From Burkholderia sp. D-99 (GTDB lineage Bacteria > Pseudomonadota > Gammaproteobacteria > Burkholderiales > Burkholderiaceae), in NCBI RefSeq assembly GCF_011605345.1, contig NZ_JAAOXM010000006.1:301804-365803 (forward strand): 64,000 bases of DNA. The letters run 5' to 3'. The translations under genes and the position numbers were made by a program. The notes under the pieces were generated by a model that was given only the letters and a program-made list of their open reading frames with translations, searched no databases and was not told the origin of the DNA. Below are positions 51,245 to 59,519 of the stretch, in pieces. Each line of letters opens with the position of its first letter. Positions within the stretch are counted from its first letter, which is position 1.

Positions 51245-51727
51245 TTGAACTTCGAACATCTGATCCAGATCAACTCCGACGATCCGGCCGTGCCGACCCT
51301 CACCCGCGACCAGCTCTGGGAAGGTCTCGTGCTGCGCGCCGAACAGCCGCAGCTGTTCGTGCTAGGCCTCGACAGCTGTGTCGTCCGCGAACGGACGGAC
51401 ACGACGCTCGAACGTGAACTGCACTACGGTCACGCGACCGTGCGCGACCACGTCACGCTCACGCCGAATCAGCAGGTCCGCTACGACATTCTCGCGGCCG
51501 ACGGCGAGATCGGCGGCTCGCTGACGATGACGATCGAGGAACGCGACGACCACGAACTGTTCCTGCGTTTCGAATACCGCACGACGCTGGTCGTCACCGA
51601 CGACAGCGAAGACGCGCGCCAGACGCACGGGATCGTCAAGGAGGCGTACCGCACGTCGGATATCGACACGGTCCGCCTGATCCGCGAGTACGCGCAAGGC
51701 CGCAAGGATCCCGATCCGCTGCACTGA
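51245..51727 (+). CDS. SRPBCC (DUF1857/AtaL-like) family protein
   Basis: The 160-residue protein has the AtaL-like pattern: NFEHLIQINSDDPAVPTLTRDQLWEGLVLRAEQPQLFV, then DHVTLTPNQQVRYDILAADGEIGGSLTMTIEERDDHELFLRFEYRTTL. It belongs to the START-like fold; function unknown. A TTG start at 51245 is preferred, with AAGGAAC upstream; the frame extends back to 51185 with no better signal. It follows the pirin gene by about 100 bp and may be cotranscribed. Confidence 0.82.
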   Translation: MNFEHLIQINSDDPAVPTLTRDQLWEGLVLRAEQPQLFVLGLDSCVVRERTDTTLERELHYGHATVRDHVTLTPNQQVRYDILAADGEIGGSLTMTIEERDDHELFLRFEYRTTLVVTDDSEDARQTHGIVKEAYRTSDIDTVRLIREYAQGRKDPDPLH

Positions 51728-51734
51728 ACCCGGC

Positions 51735-51756
51735 GGCGGCCTGCGGGCCGCCTCTT
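51735..51756 (+). terminator. Hairpin after the DUF1857-like gene
   Basis: GGCGGCC (51735-51741), loop TGCG, GGCCGCC (51746-51752), followed by TCTTT. Confidence 0.7.
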
Positions 51757-51804
51757 TGATTCAAGCTATCAGATTCACCATTCCGATCGATAAAGAGTTT
51801 TTGT

Positions 51805-51825
51805 AAATGGGAATAGTTATCATTT
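51805..51825 (+). promoter_or_regulatory. Fur box upstream of hemP
   Basis: AAATGGGAATAGTTATCATTT spans this site (first part AAATGGGAAT, then AGTTATCATTT). It fits the Fur consensus with a good second half and lies 40 bp before the hemP start. Confidence 0.65.
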
Positions 51826-51865
51826 AGAATTCATTCCATCGTATCGACAGTCACCGATCAACCGA

Positions 51866-52111
51866 ATGACCGACACCATGCGCCCGACCACGCTGACCTT
51901 GCGCCGCCCGACCGGCACCGCAGGCAGCAGCCGTCAGAAGACGGCAGCGGTCACCACGCCGGCGAAGCCCGCCGGCAACCGCGATGCAGGCACGCGGGTC
52001 GTCAGCAGCGATGCGCTGCTGCAAGGCCAAAGCCACGTCAGCATCGCGCATAACGGAGAGACGTATCAGTTGCGCGCCACACGGCTGGGCAAACTGATCC
52101 TGACGAAGTAA
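51866..52111 (+). CDS. hemP: Hemin uptake protein HemP
   Basis: The 81-residue protein ends in the HemP core (residues about 47-81): SSDALLQGQSHVSIAHNGETYQLRATRLGKLILTK. The N-terminal half is a basic, low-complexity extension. HemP is small and cytoplasmic; in Burkholderia multivorans it has been reported to be needed for haem utilisation. No haem receptor or transporter gene is adjacent here, so it is an orphan copy. The Fur box upstream predicts induction by low iron. An internal start at Met5 is possible. Confidence 0.92.
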   Translation: MTDTMRPTTLTLRRPTGTAGSSRQKTAAVTTPAKPAGNRDAGTRVVSSDALLQGQSHVSIAHNGETYQLRATRLGKLILTK

Positions 52112-52270
52112 CGACCGAGTATTGTGGGGACCACCTCCCTGAGAGGTGTTGGGCATTAGCCAGCGTAACGGCTTGCACGCGAGATCTAGACCCCTTCGTG
52201 CAAACACACTCAAGCAGCCGTTGCAGCAAGCCAAGCCACTTTTTTTGGTTCTCGCACAAGGAAGAAAAAA

Positions 52271-52301
52271 AGCGACACGTCCTTCGACGTGTCGCTTTTT
52301 T
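52271..52301. terminator. Bidirectional Rho-independent terminator
   Basis: AGCGACACGTC (52271-52281), loop CTTC, GACGTGTCGCT (52286-52296), with T on one side and a run of A on the other. It lies between hemP and the convergent ftrD. The 52112-52270 part is transcribed but has no gene; a CCACCTC/GAGGTGT hairpin is visible near 52133-52150. Confidence 0.92.
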
Positions 52302-52385
52302 GTTTGGGCGGCCAATGCGCGAAGCATGCCGCCGAAGTTCGTTACCGCGTCGATGCATGAGCGCCGACGCGGCACGCGAGCCGCT

Positions 52386-53783
52386 TCAGAACCCCCAGAA
52401 CATCAACCACCACGCACTGTCGACGACGGCAAGCCCGACGGCGAACCATGCGAATGCCGCAAGCCGACGCGGCCAGGCCGCGTAGCGCCCCGTCACCTTC
52501 CACGCGAGCCACGCACTCCACGCGTTGGCGCCGACCAGGATCGCGATGCGCACATCGGTCGCCCAGCCAAGCGGCACGTGCTCGGCGCGCAGCAACGACA
52601 GCGTCGTTGCGGACAGCCCGAGGAACACGCCCGCTCCCGCGATCGGAATCAGCGCCTGCGCGAGGTGATGCAGCCGCACGCGATCAAAGCGGCCGAGCAT
52701 CAGCGTGGCACCGGCCAGCAACACCAGCAGCGCCGTGCCGTACACGAGCCCCGTGCCGACGATGTAGCTGACGACCAGCCCGCCGTCGAGCCAGGAGAAT
52801 ACGTCGTTGCGATCCGGGTAATGCGTGAGCAGGAACCACGGTGCATTGGTTTCGAGCGGCCAGGTGATGTCATGGTCGATCAGCCAGCCCGCGAGCCATT
52901 GCTTGATCTGCACGAACCACGGGCTGACGGTCCAGTGAAACGCACCGATCGCGACGCCGAGCAGGCCGTACAGGATCAGCGCGGTGTCCCACGGGTTCGC
53001 CTTTTGCGCGCCGAGGTTCACGACTTCGTCGGACGGCGAGCGCAACGACAACGAAATCGCGTCGCGGTGCCCGCTGCAGCGGCCGCACATATGGCAGTCC
53101 GACGCGCCCTTCATGCTGCGCAACGGCACGAGCGGCGCACAATTGATCGGAATCACGCGATGGCCATGCTCGCCGTTCTTGTACGAACGGCGCCATGCAT
53201 CCTCGTCGACCTTGTAGCGCATCGGCGCGAGCCGTGCGAGCAGCCCGAACACGCCGTTGACCGGGCACAGGTACTTGCACCACACGCGCTTCTCGCGGCC
53301 GTACAGCAAGCCGATCACGATCGCGCCGACGGTCGAGCCGCCGAGCACGAACAGCACCGCGAGCGGGTACTGGTACACGCTCACCATCTGCCCGTAGATC
53401 GTCGTGAGCCCGAATGCGACGAACGGCCAGCCACCCCACCGTATCCAGCGCGGAATCGGGCCACCGTGGCCGAACTTGCTCGCGTATTCGGTGAGCGCGC
53501 CTTCCGGACACAGCACGCCGCACCAGACGCGGCCGAGCATCACCATCGACAGCAGCACGAACGGCCACCAGATGCCCCAGAACGTGAATTGCGCGATCAG
53601 CGTGAGGTTGCTCCACAGGTGCGCGGAGTCGTCCGGCAGCGGCAACACCGCCGGCACGATGATCAGGAACGCATAGACGGCGACGACGGCCCACTGGATG
53701 CCGCGGATCAGCGCGCCGTGGCGCTGCATCCACTGGCCCGCCTGCGCGAGCCAGCCCGGCTTGGCTGCGGCGACAACGCTCAT
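52386..53783 (-). CDS. ftrD: FtrD, membrane 4Fe-4S protein of the ferrous iron transporter
   Basis: The 465-residue inner membrane protein has NapH/NosR-type features. Cysteine motifs are CGVLCPEGALTEY (residues about 89-101), CKYLCPVNGVFG, and a ferredoxin-like CHMCGRCSGHRD. About eight hydrophobic segments surround them. In Bordetella and Brucella FtrABCD systems, FtrD is thought to move electrons for iron oxidation or reduction during uptake. The start overlaps the ftrC stop by 4 bp (52386-53783 versus 53780), so the two are coupled. Confidence 0.88.
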   Translation of the reverse strand: MSVVAAAKPGWLAQAGQWMQRHGALIRGIQWAVVAVYAFLIIVPAVLPLPDDSAHLWSNLTLIAQFTFWGIWWPFVLLSMVMLGRVWCGVLCPEGALTEYASKFGHGGPIPRWIRWGGWPFVAFGLTTIYGQMVSVYQYPLAVLFVLGGSTVGAIVIGLLYGREKRVWCKYLCPVNGVFGLLARLAPMRYKVDEDAWRRSYKNGEHGHRVIPINCAPLVPLRSMKGASDCHMCGRCSGHRDAISLSLRSPSDEVVNLGAQKANPWDTALILYGLLGVAIGAFHWTVSPWFVQIKQWLAGWLIDHDITWPLETNAPWFLLTHYPDRNDVFSWLDGGLVVSYIVGTGLVYGTALLVLLAGATLMLGRFDRVRLHHLAQALIPIAGAGVFLGLSATTLSLLRAEHVPLGWATDVRIAILVGANAWSAWLAWKVTGRYAAWPRRLAAFAWFAVGLAVVDSAWWLMFWGF

Positions 53784-54622
53784 GCCGCGCGACCTGCAGC
53801 GACGGCCGGCCGACGGCTCGCGCGCTTCATCAGCAGCCAGACCACCGCCCAGTACACCGCATAGGCAACCAGGTTGGTCAGTGCCGGGTGTGCGCGATAG
53901 CCGGTCAGCGTCGCGACGAGCGAGCCGAACGTGCCCGAATCATCGAGGATCGCGGACGTGTCCCACACCTGCGAAATGCCGAGCGGCAGGATTTCCTTGT
54001 CGATCAGCTTGTCGACGCCGGTCTGGAACAGGCCTGCGCCGAGGAACAGCAGCATCACTTCGGTGACGCGGAAGAAATGCCGCCACGAGAAGTACTTGCC
54101 GCCGAGCTGCAGCAGATAGAACGTGAAGAACGCAAGGCCGAGGCCGATCACGACCGCAAGCATCTGGCTGCCGTCGACGTGGCCCGACTGGCCGAACCCG
54201 AGACCGTACAGGAAGATCACCGTCTCGCTGCCTTCGCGCGCGATCGCAAGCGCGACCAGCACCGCGACGCCCCACCAGTTCGAATCGCGCGTGCTCTGCT
54301 GCAGCGATTGCTCCATGTCGCGCTTCAGCGTGCGGCCGTGCCGGCGCATCCACAGCACCATCTGCACGATCAGCACGCAGGCGATCAGCACCATGGCAGT
54401 CTGGAAGTAGTCCTGCGCGTCGCCGGACAGCACTTCGGTGAAACCGACCAGCGCCGCGCCGAGGCCGACGGCCATCAGCAGGCCGACACCGACACCGGTC
54501 CAGAGAAAAGGCAGGCCGCGGCGCGCGTCGTCGTCGCCGTTTTTCAGCCATGCATAGAGAATGCCGACGACGAGCAGCGCTTCGACGCTCTCTCGCCAGA
54601 CGATGAACAAGATCTGACCCAT
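53780..54622 (-). CDS. ftrC: FtrC, Ftr1-family iron permease
   Basis: The 280-residue protein has seven hydrophobic segments and the two REGxE-like motifs of Ftr1/EfeU permeases: RESVEALLVVGIL (residues about 9-21) and AREGSETVIFLYGL. These acidic motifs carry ferric iron through the membrane. It lies between the cupredoxin gene ftrB and ftrD. GGAGG precedes the ATG. The order ftrA-ftrB-ftrC-ftrD matches the known operon. Confidence 0.93.
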   Translation of the reverse strand: MGQILFIVWRESVEALLVVGILYAWLKNGDDDARRGLPFLWTGVGVGLLMAVGLGAALVGFTEVLSGDAQDYFQTAMVLIACVLIVQMVLWMRRHGRTLKRDMEQSLQQSTRDSNWWGVAVLVALAIAREGSETVIFLYGLGFGQSGHVDGSQMLAVVIGLGLAFFTFYLLQLGGKYFSWRHFFRVTEVMLLFLGAGLFQTGVDKLIDKEILPLGISQVWDTSAILDDSGTFGSLVATLTGYRAHPALTNLVAYAVYWAVVWLLMKRASRRPAVAAGRAA

Positions 54623-54680
54623 CGATACCTCCTGACGCGCAGTACACCGGGCAGGTGGGCCTGCGCGCAGATAAACCGCG

Positions 54681-55013
54681 TTACTTCGCGACGATCACGC
54701 CCTGCGCCTGCTGGTGGAAATCGTCGAAAAACTTGTACTCGCCCGGCGACAGCGGCGCGACGACCACGAACGAATCGGCACCCGGCGCGAGCACCTTCTC
54801 CTTGCGCAGTTGCACGCTCTCGAATTCGGCGGCACCCTTGCCGGTGTTCTTGATCTCGATCTTGAAACGCTGGCCGGCCGGCACTTCGATGCGGGCGGGA
54901 GTCAGCTTGCCGTCCGCCATTTCGAGCTTGAACGTCGGCAGATCGGCAGCGTACGCTGCGCCGGCAAACCACAGCGCAGCGGCTGCGGCAACGATTTTCT
55001 GGGGAATTTTCAT
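54681..55013 (-). CDS. ftrB: FtrB, periplasmic cupredoxin-like protein
   Basis: The 110-residue protein has a signal peptide (MKIPQKIVAAAAALWFAGAAYA, cleaved after residue 22) and a cupredoxin-like domain (FKLEMADGKLTPARIEVPAGQRFKIEIKNTGKGAAEFES; SPGEYKFFDDFHQQAQGVIVAK). It has no Cys; His in the C-terminal FDDFHQQA loop may bind copper. In FtrABCD systems FtrB is the ferroxidase that oxidises ferrous iron presented by FtrA. It starts 55 bp after ftrA. Confidence 0.88.
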   Translation of the reverse strand: MKIPQKIVAAAAALWFAGAAYAADLPTFKLEMADGKLTPARIEVPAGQRFKIEIKNTGKGAAEFESVQLRKEKVLAPGADSFVVVAPLSPGEYKFFDDFHQQAQGVIVAK

Positions 55014-55068
55014 TCTGGGTTCTCTACGCCGACGGCGCGCCGAAGCGCGCCGTCCGTGATGCTACCGA

Positions 55069-55620
55069 TCAGTAACCGCCCTTCTTGCCGATACCGGCGA
55101 ACGGGAAGTCGTACTCGAGGGTAACGGGCTTGAACCATGCGCCCACGCCCGTTTCCTTGTCGATGTGACGACCGAACGCCATGTGGCCCGTCTGCATCGG
55201 CGGCTTGACGACCATCGTCAGGTGGTACTTGCCCGGGCCGTTCAGCTTCACGTTGTCGCCGTAGTGCGGACCGTCGCTCGCGACCATGCCCATCAGGTCG
55301 CCTTCAGCCTTCCACTTCGCGTCGCCCTGCTTCGTCAGCTTGTACGTGACCTGCAGGTACGGCATCCAGTCGCCTTCCGCGAAACCCGTCGGGTTGTTCT
55401 TGACCGCATGGATGTCGGCCTCGAGGTGGATGTCGGAATCCGACGCCTTGCGCATCATCCCTTCCGGGTCCATCGTGATCGGCTGCAGGTACACCGCGCC
55501 GATTTCCATGCCGCCCTGGATCTGCTGCTTGCCGATCGGATATTCGGCAGCCGAGGCCGACATCGCGGCAAGCGCCGCCGCTACCGCAACCGTCGTGCGG
55601 ATGAACGAAGAACCCAACAT
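55069..55620 (-). CDS. ftrA: FtrA, P19-like periplasmic iron-binding protein
   Basis: The 183-residue protein has a signal peptide (MLGSSFIRTTVAVAAALAAMSASA) and a P19-type iron/copper-binding domain: YPIGKQQIQGGMEIGAVYLQPITMDPEGMMRKASDSDIHLEADIHAVKNNPTGFAEGDWMPYLQVTY, and GKYHLTMVVKPPMQTGHMAFGRHIDKETG with Met and His ligands. It receives ferrous iron in the periplasm and passes it to FtrB and FtrC. AAGGAG lies 5 nt before the ATG at 55620. It is the first gene of ftrABCD, and a Fur box lies upstream. Confidence 0.93.
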   Translation of the reverse strand: MLGSSFIRTTVAVAAALAAMSASAAEYPIGKQQIQGGMEIGAVYLQPITMDPEGMMRKASDSDIHLEADIHAVKNNPTGFAEGDWMPYLQVTYKLTKQGDAKWKAEGDLMGMVASDGPHYGDNVKLNGPGKYHLTMVVKPPMQTGHMAFGRHIDKETGVGAWFKPVTLEYDFPFAGIGKKGGY

Positions 55621-55703
55621 GGACACTCCTTGTTATTTGATCTGGAACCATGCGGACCGGCCGTCAGGCCTGCCCGCTGAAAACACTAACGCGACGAATA
55701 ACG

Positions 55704-55728
55704 TTAATGCGAACAATTCTCAATAATT
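55704..55728 (-). promoter_or_regulatory. Fur box upstream of ftrA
   Basis: TTAATGCGAACAATTCTCAA (then TAATT) at 55704-55728 resembles a Fur box and shares TTAATGCGAA with the reverse complement of the bfd site. It lies about 85 bp upstream of the ftrA start. The rest of the 214-bp gap to uvrB holds no gene. Confidence 0.6.
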
Positions 55729-55840
55729 GCGAAGTTTAGCACCGAACCTGTTTACGAACAAACGGGGAGCCGTGTAAACCCCTGATCCGACAAGGCTTAC
55801 AGGCTCGTTACCGTGAGGTTTCCGTGACGCTTGGAGAGAT

Positions 55841-57931
55841 TTACCGGCCGCCGTTGACGTGATCGCCGACGTTCGCGCCGAATACGCGCTCACGCAGCAG
55901 CGCAAGCTGGTCGCGAGTCGCGGCGGCCTTCTCGAACTCGAGGTTCTTCGCGTAGTCGGCCATCTGCTTCTCGAGGCGCTTGATTTCCTTGGCGAGTTGC
56001 TTTTCCGACATGTCCTCGAATTTCGCACGCTGCTGGGCTTCCTTCAGCTCGGCACGTGCCTCGTCCGCGTTGTAGACGCCGTCGATGATGTCCTTGATGC
56101 GCTTCACGACACCGCGCGGCGTGATGCCCATTTCCTCGTTGTACGCGATCTGCTTCGCACGGCGCCGCTCGGTCTCGCCGATCGCGCGCTTCATCGACTC
56201 GGTCATGTTGTCCGCGTAGAGGATCGCCTTGCCGTTCACGTTCCGCGCGGCACGACCGATCGTCTGGATCAGCGAGCGCTCCGCACGCAGGAAGCCCTCC
56301 TTGTCCGCGTCGAGGATCGCGACGAGCGACACCTCGGGAATGTCGAGCCCTTCCCGCAGCAGGTTGATCCCGACCAGCACGTCGAATGTGCCGAGCCGCA
56401 GGTCGCGAATGATTTCGACACGCTCCACCGTGTCGATGTCGCTGTGCAGGTAACGCACCTTGACCCCGTGATCGGCCAGAAACTCGGTGAGCTGCTCGGC
56501 CATGCGCTTCGTCAGCACGGTGATCAGCACGCGCTCCTCGGCCTTCACGCGCGCGTTGATCTCGGCCAGCACGTCGTCGACCTGCGAGCTTGCCGGGCGC
56601 ACTTCGATTTCCGGATCGACGAGCCCGGTCGGCCGCACGACCTGTTCGGCGATCTGCCCCGTCACGCGCTTCTCGTAGTCGGCCGGCGTGGCCGACACGA
56701 ACACGACCTGGCGCATCTTGCGCTCGAACTCGGGGAACTTGAGCGGCCGGTTGTCCAGCGCCGACGGCAGCCGGAACCCGTAGTTGACGAGGTTTTCCTT
56801 GCGTGCGCGGTCGCCGTTGTACATGCCGTTCAACTGGCCGATCAGCACGTGCGATTCGTCGAGCAGCATCAGCGCATCGGGCGGCAGGTAGTCGACGAGC
56901 GTCGGCGGAGGATCGCCGGGCTCCGCCCCCGAGAAATGCCGCGAGTAGTTCTCGATGCCCTTGCAGAAGCCGAGCTCCTGCAGCATCTCGAGATCGAAGC
57001 GCGTACGCTGCTCGAGGCGCTGCGCCTCGACGAGCTTGCCGTCGCTGTGAAAATACTCGAGCCGCTCGCGCAGTTCGTCCTTGATCGTCTCGACCGCGCG
57101 CATCACGGTATCGCGCGGCGTCACGTAGTGCGACGACGGATAGACGGTGAAGCGCGGAATCTTCTGCCGCACGCGGCCGGTCAGCGGGTCGAACAGTTGC
57201 AGCGTCTCGACCTCGTCGTCGAACAGCTCGACGCGCACGGCCAGCTCAGCGTGCTCGGCCGGGAAGATGTCGATCGTGTCGCCGCGCACGCGGAACGTGC
57301 CGCGCTGGAAGTCCTGATCGTTGCGCGTGTACTGCATCGCAATCAGCCGCGCGATCACGTCGCGCTGCCCGAGCTTGTCGCCGGCGCGCAGCGTCAGGAT
57401 CATCCGGTGGTATTCGGACGGGTTGCCGATACCGTAGATCGCCGACACCGTCGCGACGATCACGACGTCGCGACGCTCCATCAGGCTCTTCGTCGCCGAC
57501 AGCCGCATCTGCTCGATGTGCTCGTTGATCGACGAGTCCTTTTCGATGAACAGGTCGCGCTGCGGCACGTAGGCTTCAGGCTGGTAATAGTCGTAGTACG
57601 AGACGAAATACTCGACCGCGTTGCGCGGGAAGAACTCGCGGAATTCCGAGTAGAGTTGCGCGGCAAGCGTCTTGTTCGGCGCGAACACGATCGCCGGGCG
57701 GCCGAGCCGCGCGATCGTATTGGCCATCGTGAAAGTCTTTCCCGAGCCTGTTACGCCGAGCAGCGTCTGGAACGAGAGACCGTCCTCGACCCCTTCGACG
57801 AGCGTGTCGATCGCGGTCGGCTGATCGCCTGCGGGCAAATACGGTTGGTACAGCTGGAACGGCGACCCTTCGAAGGTCACGAATTTCGATTCGTCGAGCG
57901 CGTCGCCGGTTTCGGCATGATGTTCGGACAT
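55841..57931 (-). CDS. uvrB: Excinuclease ABC subunit B
   Basis: The 696-residue protein is a complete UvrB: Walker A GVTGSGKTFTMAN (residues about 47-59), the beta-hairpin region YYDYYQPEAYVPQRD, DEAD-like LMLLDESHV, helicase motif VI QTIGRAARNVNGKAILYAD, and a C-terminal UVR domain (MSEKQLAKEIKRLEKQMADYAKNLEFEKAAATRDQL). It verifies DNA damage with UvrA and recruits UvrC. The start at 57931 (MSEHH) agrees with the family better than one at 57964. No clear LexA box was seen upstream. Confidence 0.98.
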   Translation of the reverse strand: MSEHHAETGDALDESKFVTFEGSPFQLYQPYLPAGDQPTAIDTLVEGVEDGLSFQTLLGVTGSGKTFTMANTIARLGRPAIVFAPNKTLAAQLYSEFREFFPRNAVEYFVSYYDYYQPEAYVPQRDLFIEKDSSINEHIEQMRLSATKSLMERRDVVIVATVSAIYGIGNPSEYHRMILTLRAGDKLGQRDVIARLIAMQYTRNDQDFQRGTFRVRGDTIDIFPAEHAELAVRVELFDDEVETLQLFDPLTGRVRQKIPRFTVYPSSHYVTPRDTVMRAVETIKDELRERLEYFHSDGKLVEAQRLEQRTRFDLEMLQELGFCKGIENYSRHFSGAEPGDPPPTLVDYLPPDALMLLDESHVLIGQLNGMYNGDRARKENLVNYGFRLPSALDNRPLKFPEFERKMRQVVFVSATPADYEKRVTGQIAEQVVRPTGLVDPEIEVRPASSQVDDVLAEINARVKAEERVLITVLTKRMAEQLTEFLADHGVKVRYLHSDIDTVERVEIIRDLRLGTFDVLVGINLLREGLDIPEVSLVAILDADKEGFLRAERSLIQTIGRAARNVNGKAILYADNMTESMKRAIGETERRRAKQIAYNEEMGITPRGVVKRIKDIIDGVYNADEARAELKEAQQRAKFEDMSEKQLAKEIKRLEKQMADYAKNLEFEKAAATRDQLALLRERVFGANVGDHVNGGR

Positions 57932-58017
57932 GGAATGCGGCCGGAGCGAGGGCAAAAGAGCCATTCTAGCGCTTCGCGGCCGGGCGGACTGCTGTCGGCT
58001 CCTGACGCGCGCCGGCC

Positions 58018-58039
58018 GCCGGGAATCGCGATTCCCGGC
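58018..58039. repeat. Perfect 22-bp palindrome between uvrB and tyrB
   Basis: GCCGGGAATCG is followed directly by its exact reverse complement CGATTCCCGGC. It lies between divergent genes, 87 bp from the uvrB start, so it is not a simple terminator and could be a repressor site. Confidence 0.6.
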
Positions 58040-58194
58040 CGAATTTCGCCGCCGAAACGCCGCCCTCGCCAGCGCGAATTCGCTACAATATCAGGCTGCT
58101 GCGCTTTCCGGCGTCGTGCCTGCCCGCGCGCGGTCTGCCGCGCCCGCCCCGCCCGTTGAAAGCCTGACCCTCTTTTCACAACTGCCGAATCATC

Positions 58195-59394
58195 ATGTCG
58201 CTCTTCTCCGCTGTCCAGCTTGCTCCCCGCGACCCGATCCTGGGCCTGAACGAAGCCTTCAACGCCGATGCGCGTCCGACCAAGGTCAACCTCGGCGTCG
58301 GTGTGTACACGAACGAAGAAGGCAAGATTCCGCTGCTGCGCGCGGTTCGCGAAGCCGAGAAGGTGCGTGTCGAGGCCGGCCTGCCGCGCGGCTACCTGCC
58401 GATCGACGGCATCGCCGCCTACGATGCGTCCGTGCAGAAGCTGCTGCTCGGCAACGATTCGCCGCTGATCGCAGCGGGCCGCGTGGTCACGGCCCAGGCA
58501 CTGGGCGGCACGGGCGCGCTGAAGATCGGCGCCGATTTCCTGCGCACCGTGAACCCGAACGTGAAGGTCGCGATCAGCGATCCGAGCTGGGAAAACCACC
58601 GCGCGCTGTTCGAAGCGGCCGGCTTCGAAGTCGTTGCGTACCCGTATTACGACGCTGCCACCAACGGCGTGAACTTCGAAGGCATGCTGTCGGCACTGAA
58701 CGGCTACGCGGCAGGCACGGTCGTCGTGCTGCACGCGTGCTGCCACAACCCGACGGGCGTGGACCTGACCGAAGCGCAATGGCAACAGGTCGTCGACGTC
58801 GTGAAGGCGCGCAACCTCGTGCCGTTCCTCGACATGGCCTACCAGGGCTTCGGCGAGAACATCGAGGCCGATGCTGCCGCCGTGCGCCTGTTTGCCGCGG
58901 CCGACCTGAACGCATTCGTGTCGTCGTCGTTCTCGAAGTCGTTCTCGCTGTACGGCGAGCGCGTCGGTGCACTGTCGATCATCACGTCGAGCAAGGAAGA
59001 GGCGACGCGCGTGCTGTCGCAACTGAAGCGCGTGATCCGCACGAACTACTCGAACCCGCCGACCCATGGCGGCGCCGTGGTCGCAGCGGTGCTCGCATCG
59101 CCGGAACTGCACGCTTCGTGGGTGCAGGAACTCGGTGAAATGCGCGATCGCATCCGTGCGATGCGCAACGGTCTCGTCGAGCGCCTGAAGGCAAGCGGCG
59201 TCGATCGCGACTTCAGCTTCATCAACGCGCAGCGCGGAATGTTCTCGTATTCGGGCCTGACCTCGGCGCAAGTCGATCGCCTGCGCGACGAGTTCGGCAT
59301 CTACGCGGTCGGCACGGGCCGGATCTGCGTCGCCGCGCTGAACACGCGCAACCTCGACGCGGTCGCCAATGCGGTCGCAGCCGTCCTGAAGTAA
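58195..59394 (+). CDS. tyrB: Aromatic-amino-acid/aspartate aminotransferase
   Basis: The 399-residue protein is a class I (PLP) aminotransferase of the AspC/TyrB group: NLGVGVYTNEEGKIPLLRAVREAE (residues about 32-55), HACCHNPTGVDL, DMAYQGFG, and SSSFSKSFSLYGERVGAL with the PLP lysine. It exchanges amino groups between aromatic amino acids or aspartate and 2-oxoglutarate in the cytoplasm. The choice of tyrB over aspC is not certain. TACAAT at about 58084 may be its -10 box; the Shine-Dalgarno is weak. Confidence 0.93.
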   Translation: MSLFSAVQLAPRDPILGLNEAFNADARPTKVNLGVGVYTNEEGKIPLLRAVREAEKVRVEAGLPRGYLPIDGIAAYDASVQKLLLGNDSPLIAAGRVVTAQALGGTGALKIGADFLRTVNPNVKVAISDPSWENHRALFEAAGFEVVAYPYYDAATNGVNFEGMLSALNGYAAGTVVVLHACCHNPTGVDLTEAQWQQVVDVVKARNLVPFLDMAYQGFGENIEADAAAVRLFAAADLNAFVSSSFSKSFSLYGERVGALSIITSSKEEATRVLSQLKRVIRTNYSNPPTHGGAVVAAVLASPELHASWVQELGEMRDRIRAMRNGLVERLKASGVDRDFSFINAQRGMFSYSGLTSAQVDRLRDEFGIYAVGTGRICVAALNTRNLDAVANAVAAVLK

Positions 59395-59452
59395 CGCGGC
59401 GTGCGCGGGCGGCAGCCGTCATCGGCTGCGCCCCGCCCTGCCGAAATGCAAA

Positions 59453-59479
59453 ACGCGCTCCCCGGAGCGCGTTTTTTTA
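59453..59479. terminator. Rho-independent terminator between tyrB and bdhA
   Basis: ACGCGCTC (59453-59460), loop CCCG, GAGCGCGT (59465-59472), then seven T. A run of A on the other side lets it serve the convergent dehydrogenase gene as well. Confidence 0.92.
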
Positions 59480-59519
59480 TGCCGACCGCCGGTGGGCGAC
59501 TATGGCGGCTACACCCGAA

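Noticed and set aside
52129..52160. Possible riboswitch or attenuator after hemP
   Set aside because: Only one short hairpin (ACCACCTC/GAGGTGTT) is visible and no known aptamer pattern; it also lies after, not before, a gene.
55859..58159. Plus-strand open frame of 766 codons over uvrB
   Set aside because: Antisense to uvrB; no domain and no ribosome site.
57932..58194. LexA/SOS box for uvrB
   Set aside because: I searched the gap by eye for a CTGT-N8-ACAG type site and found none convincing; the palindrome present has a different sequence.
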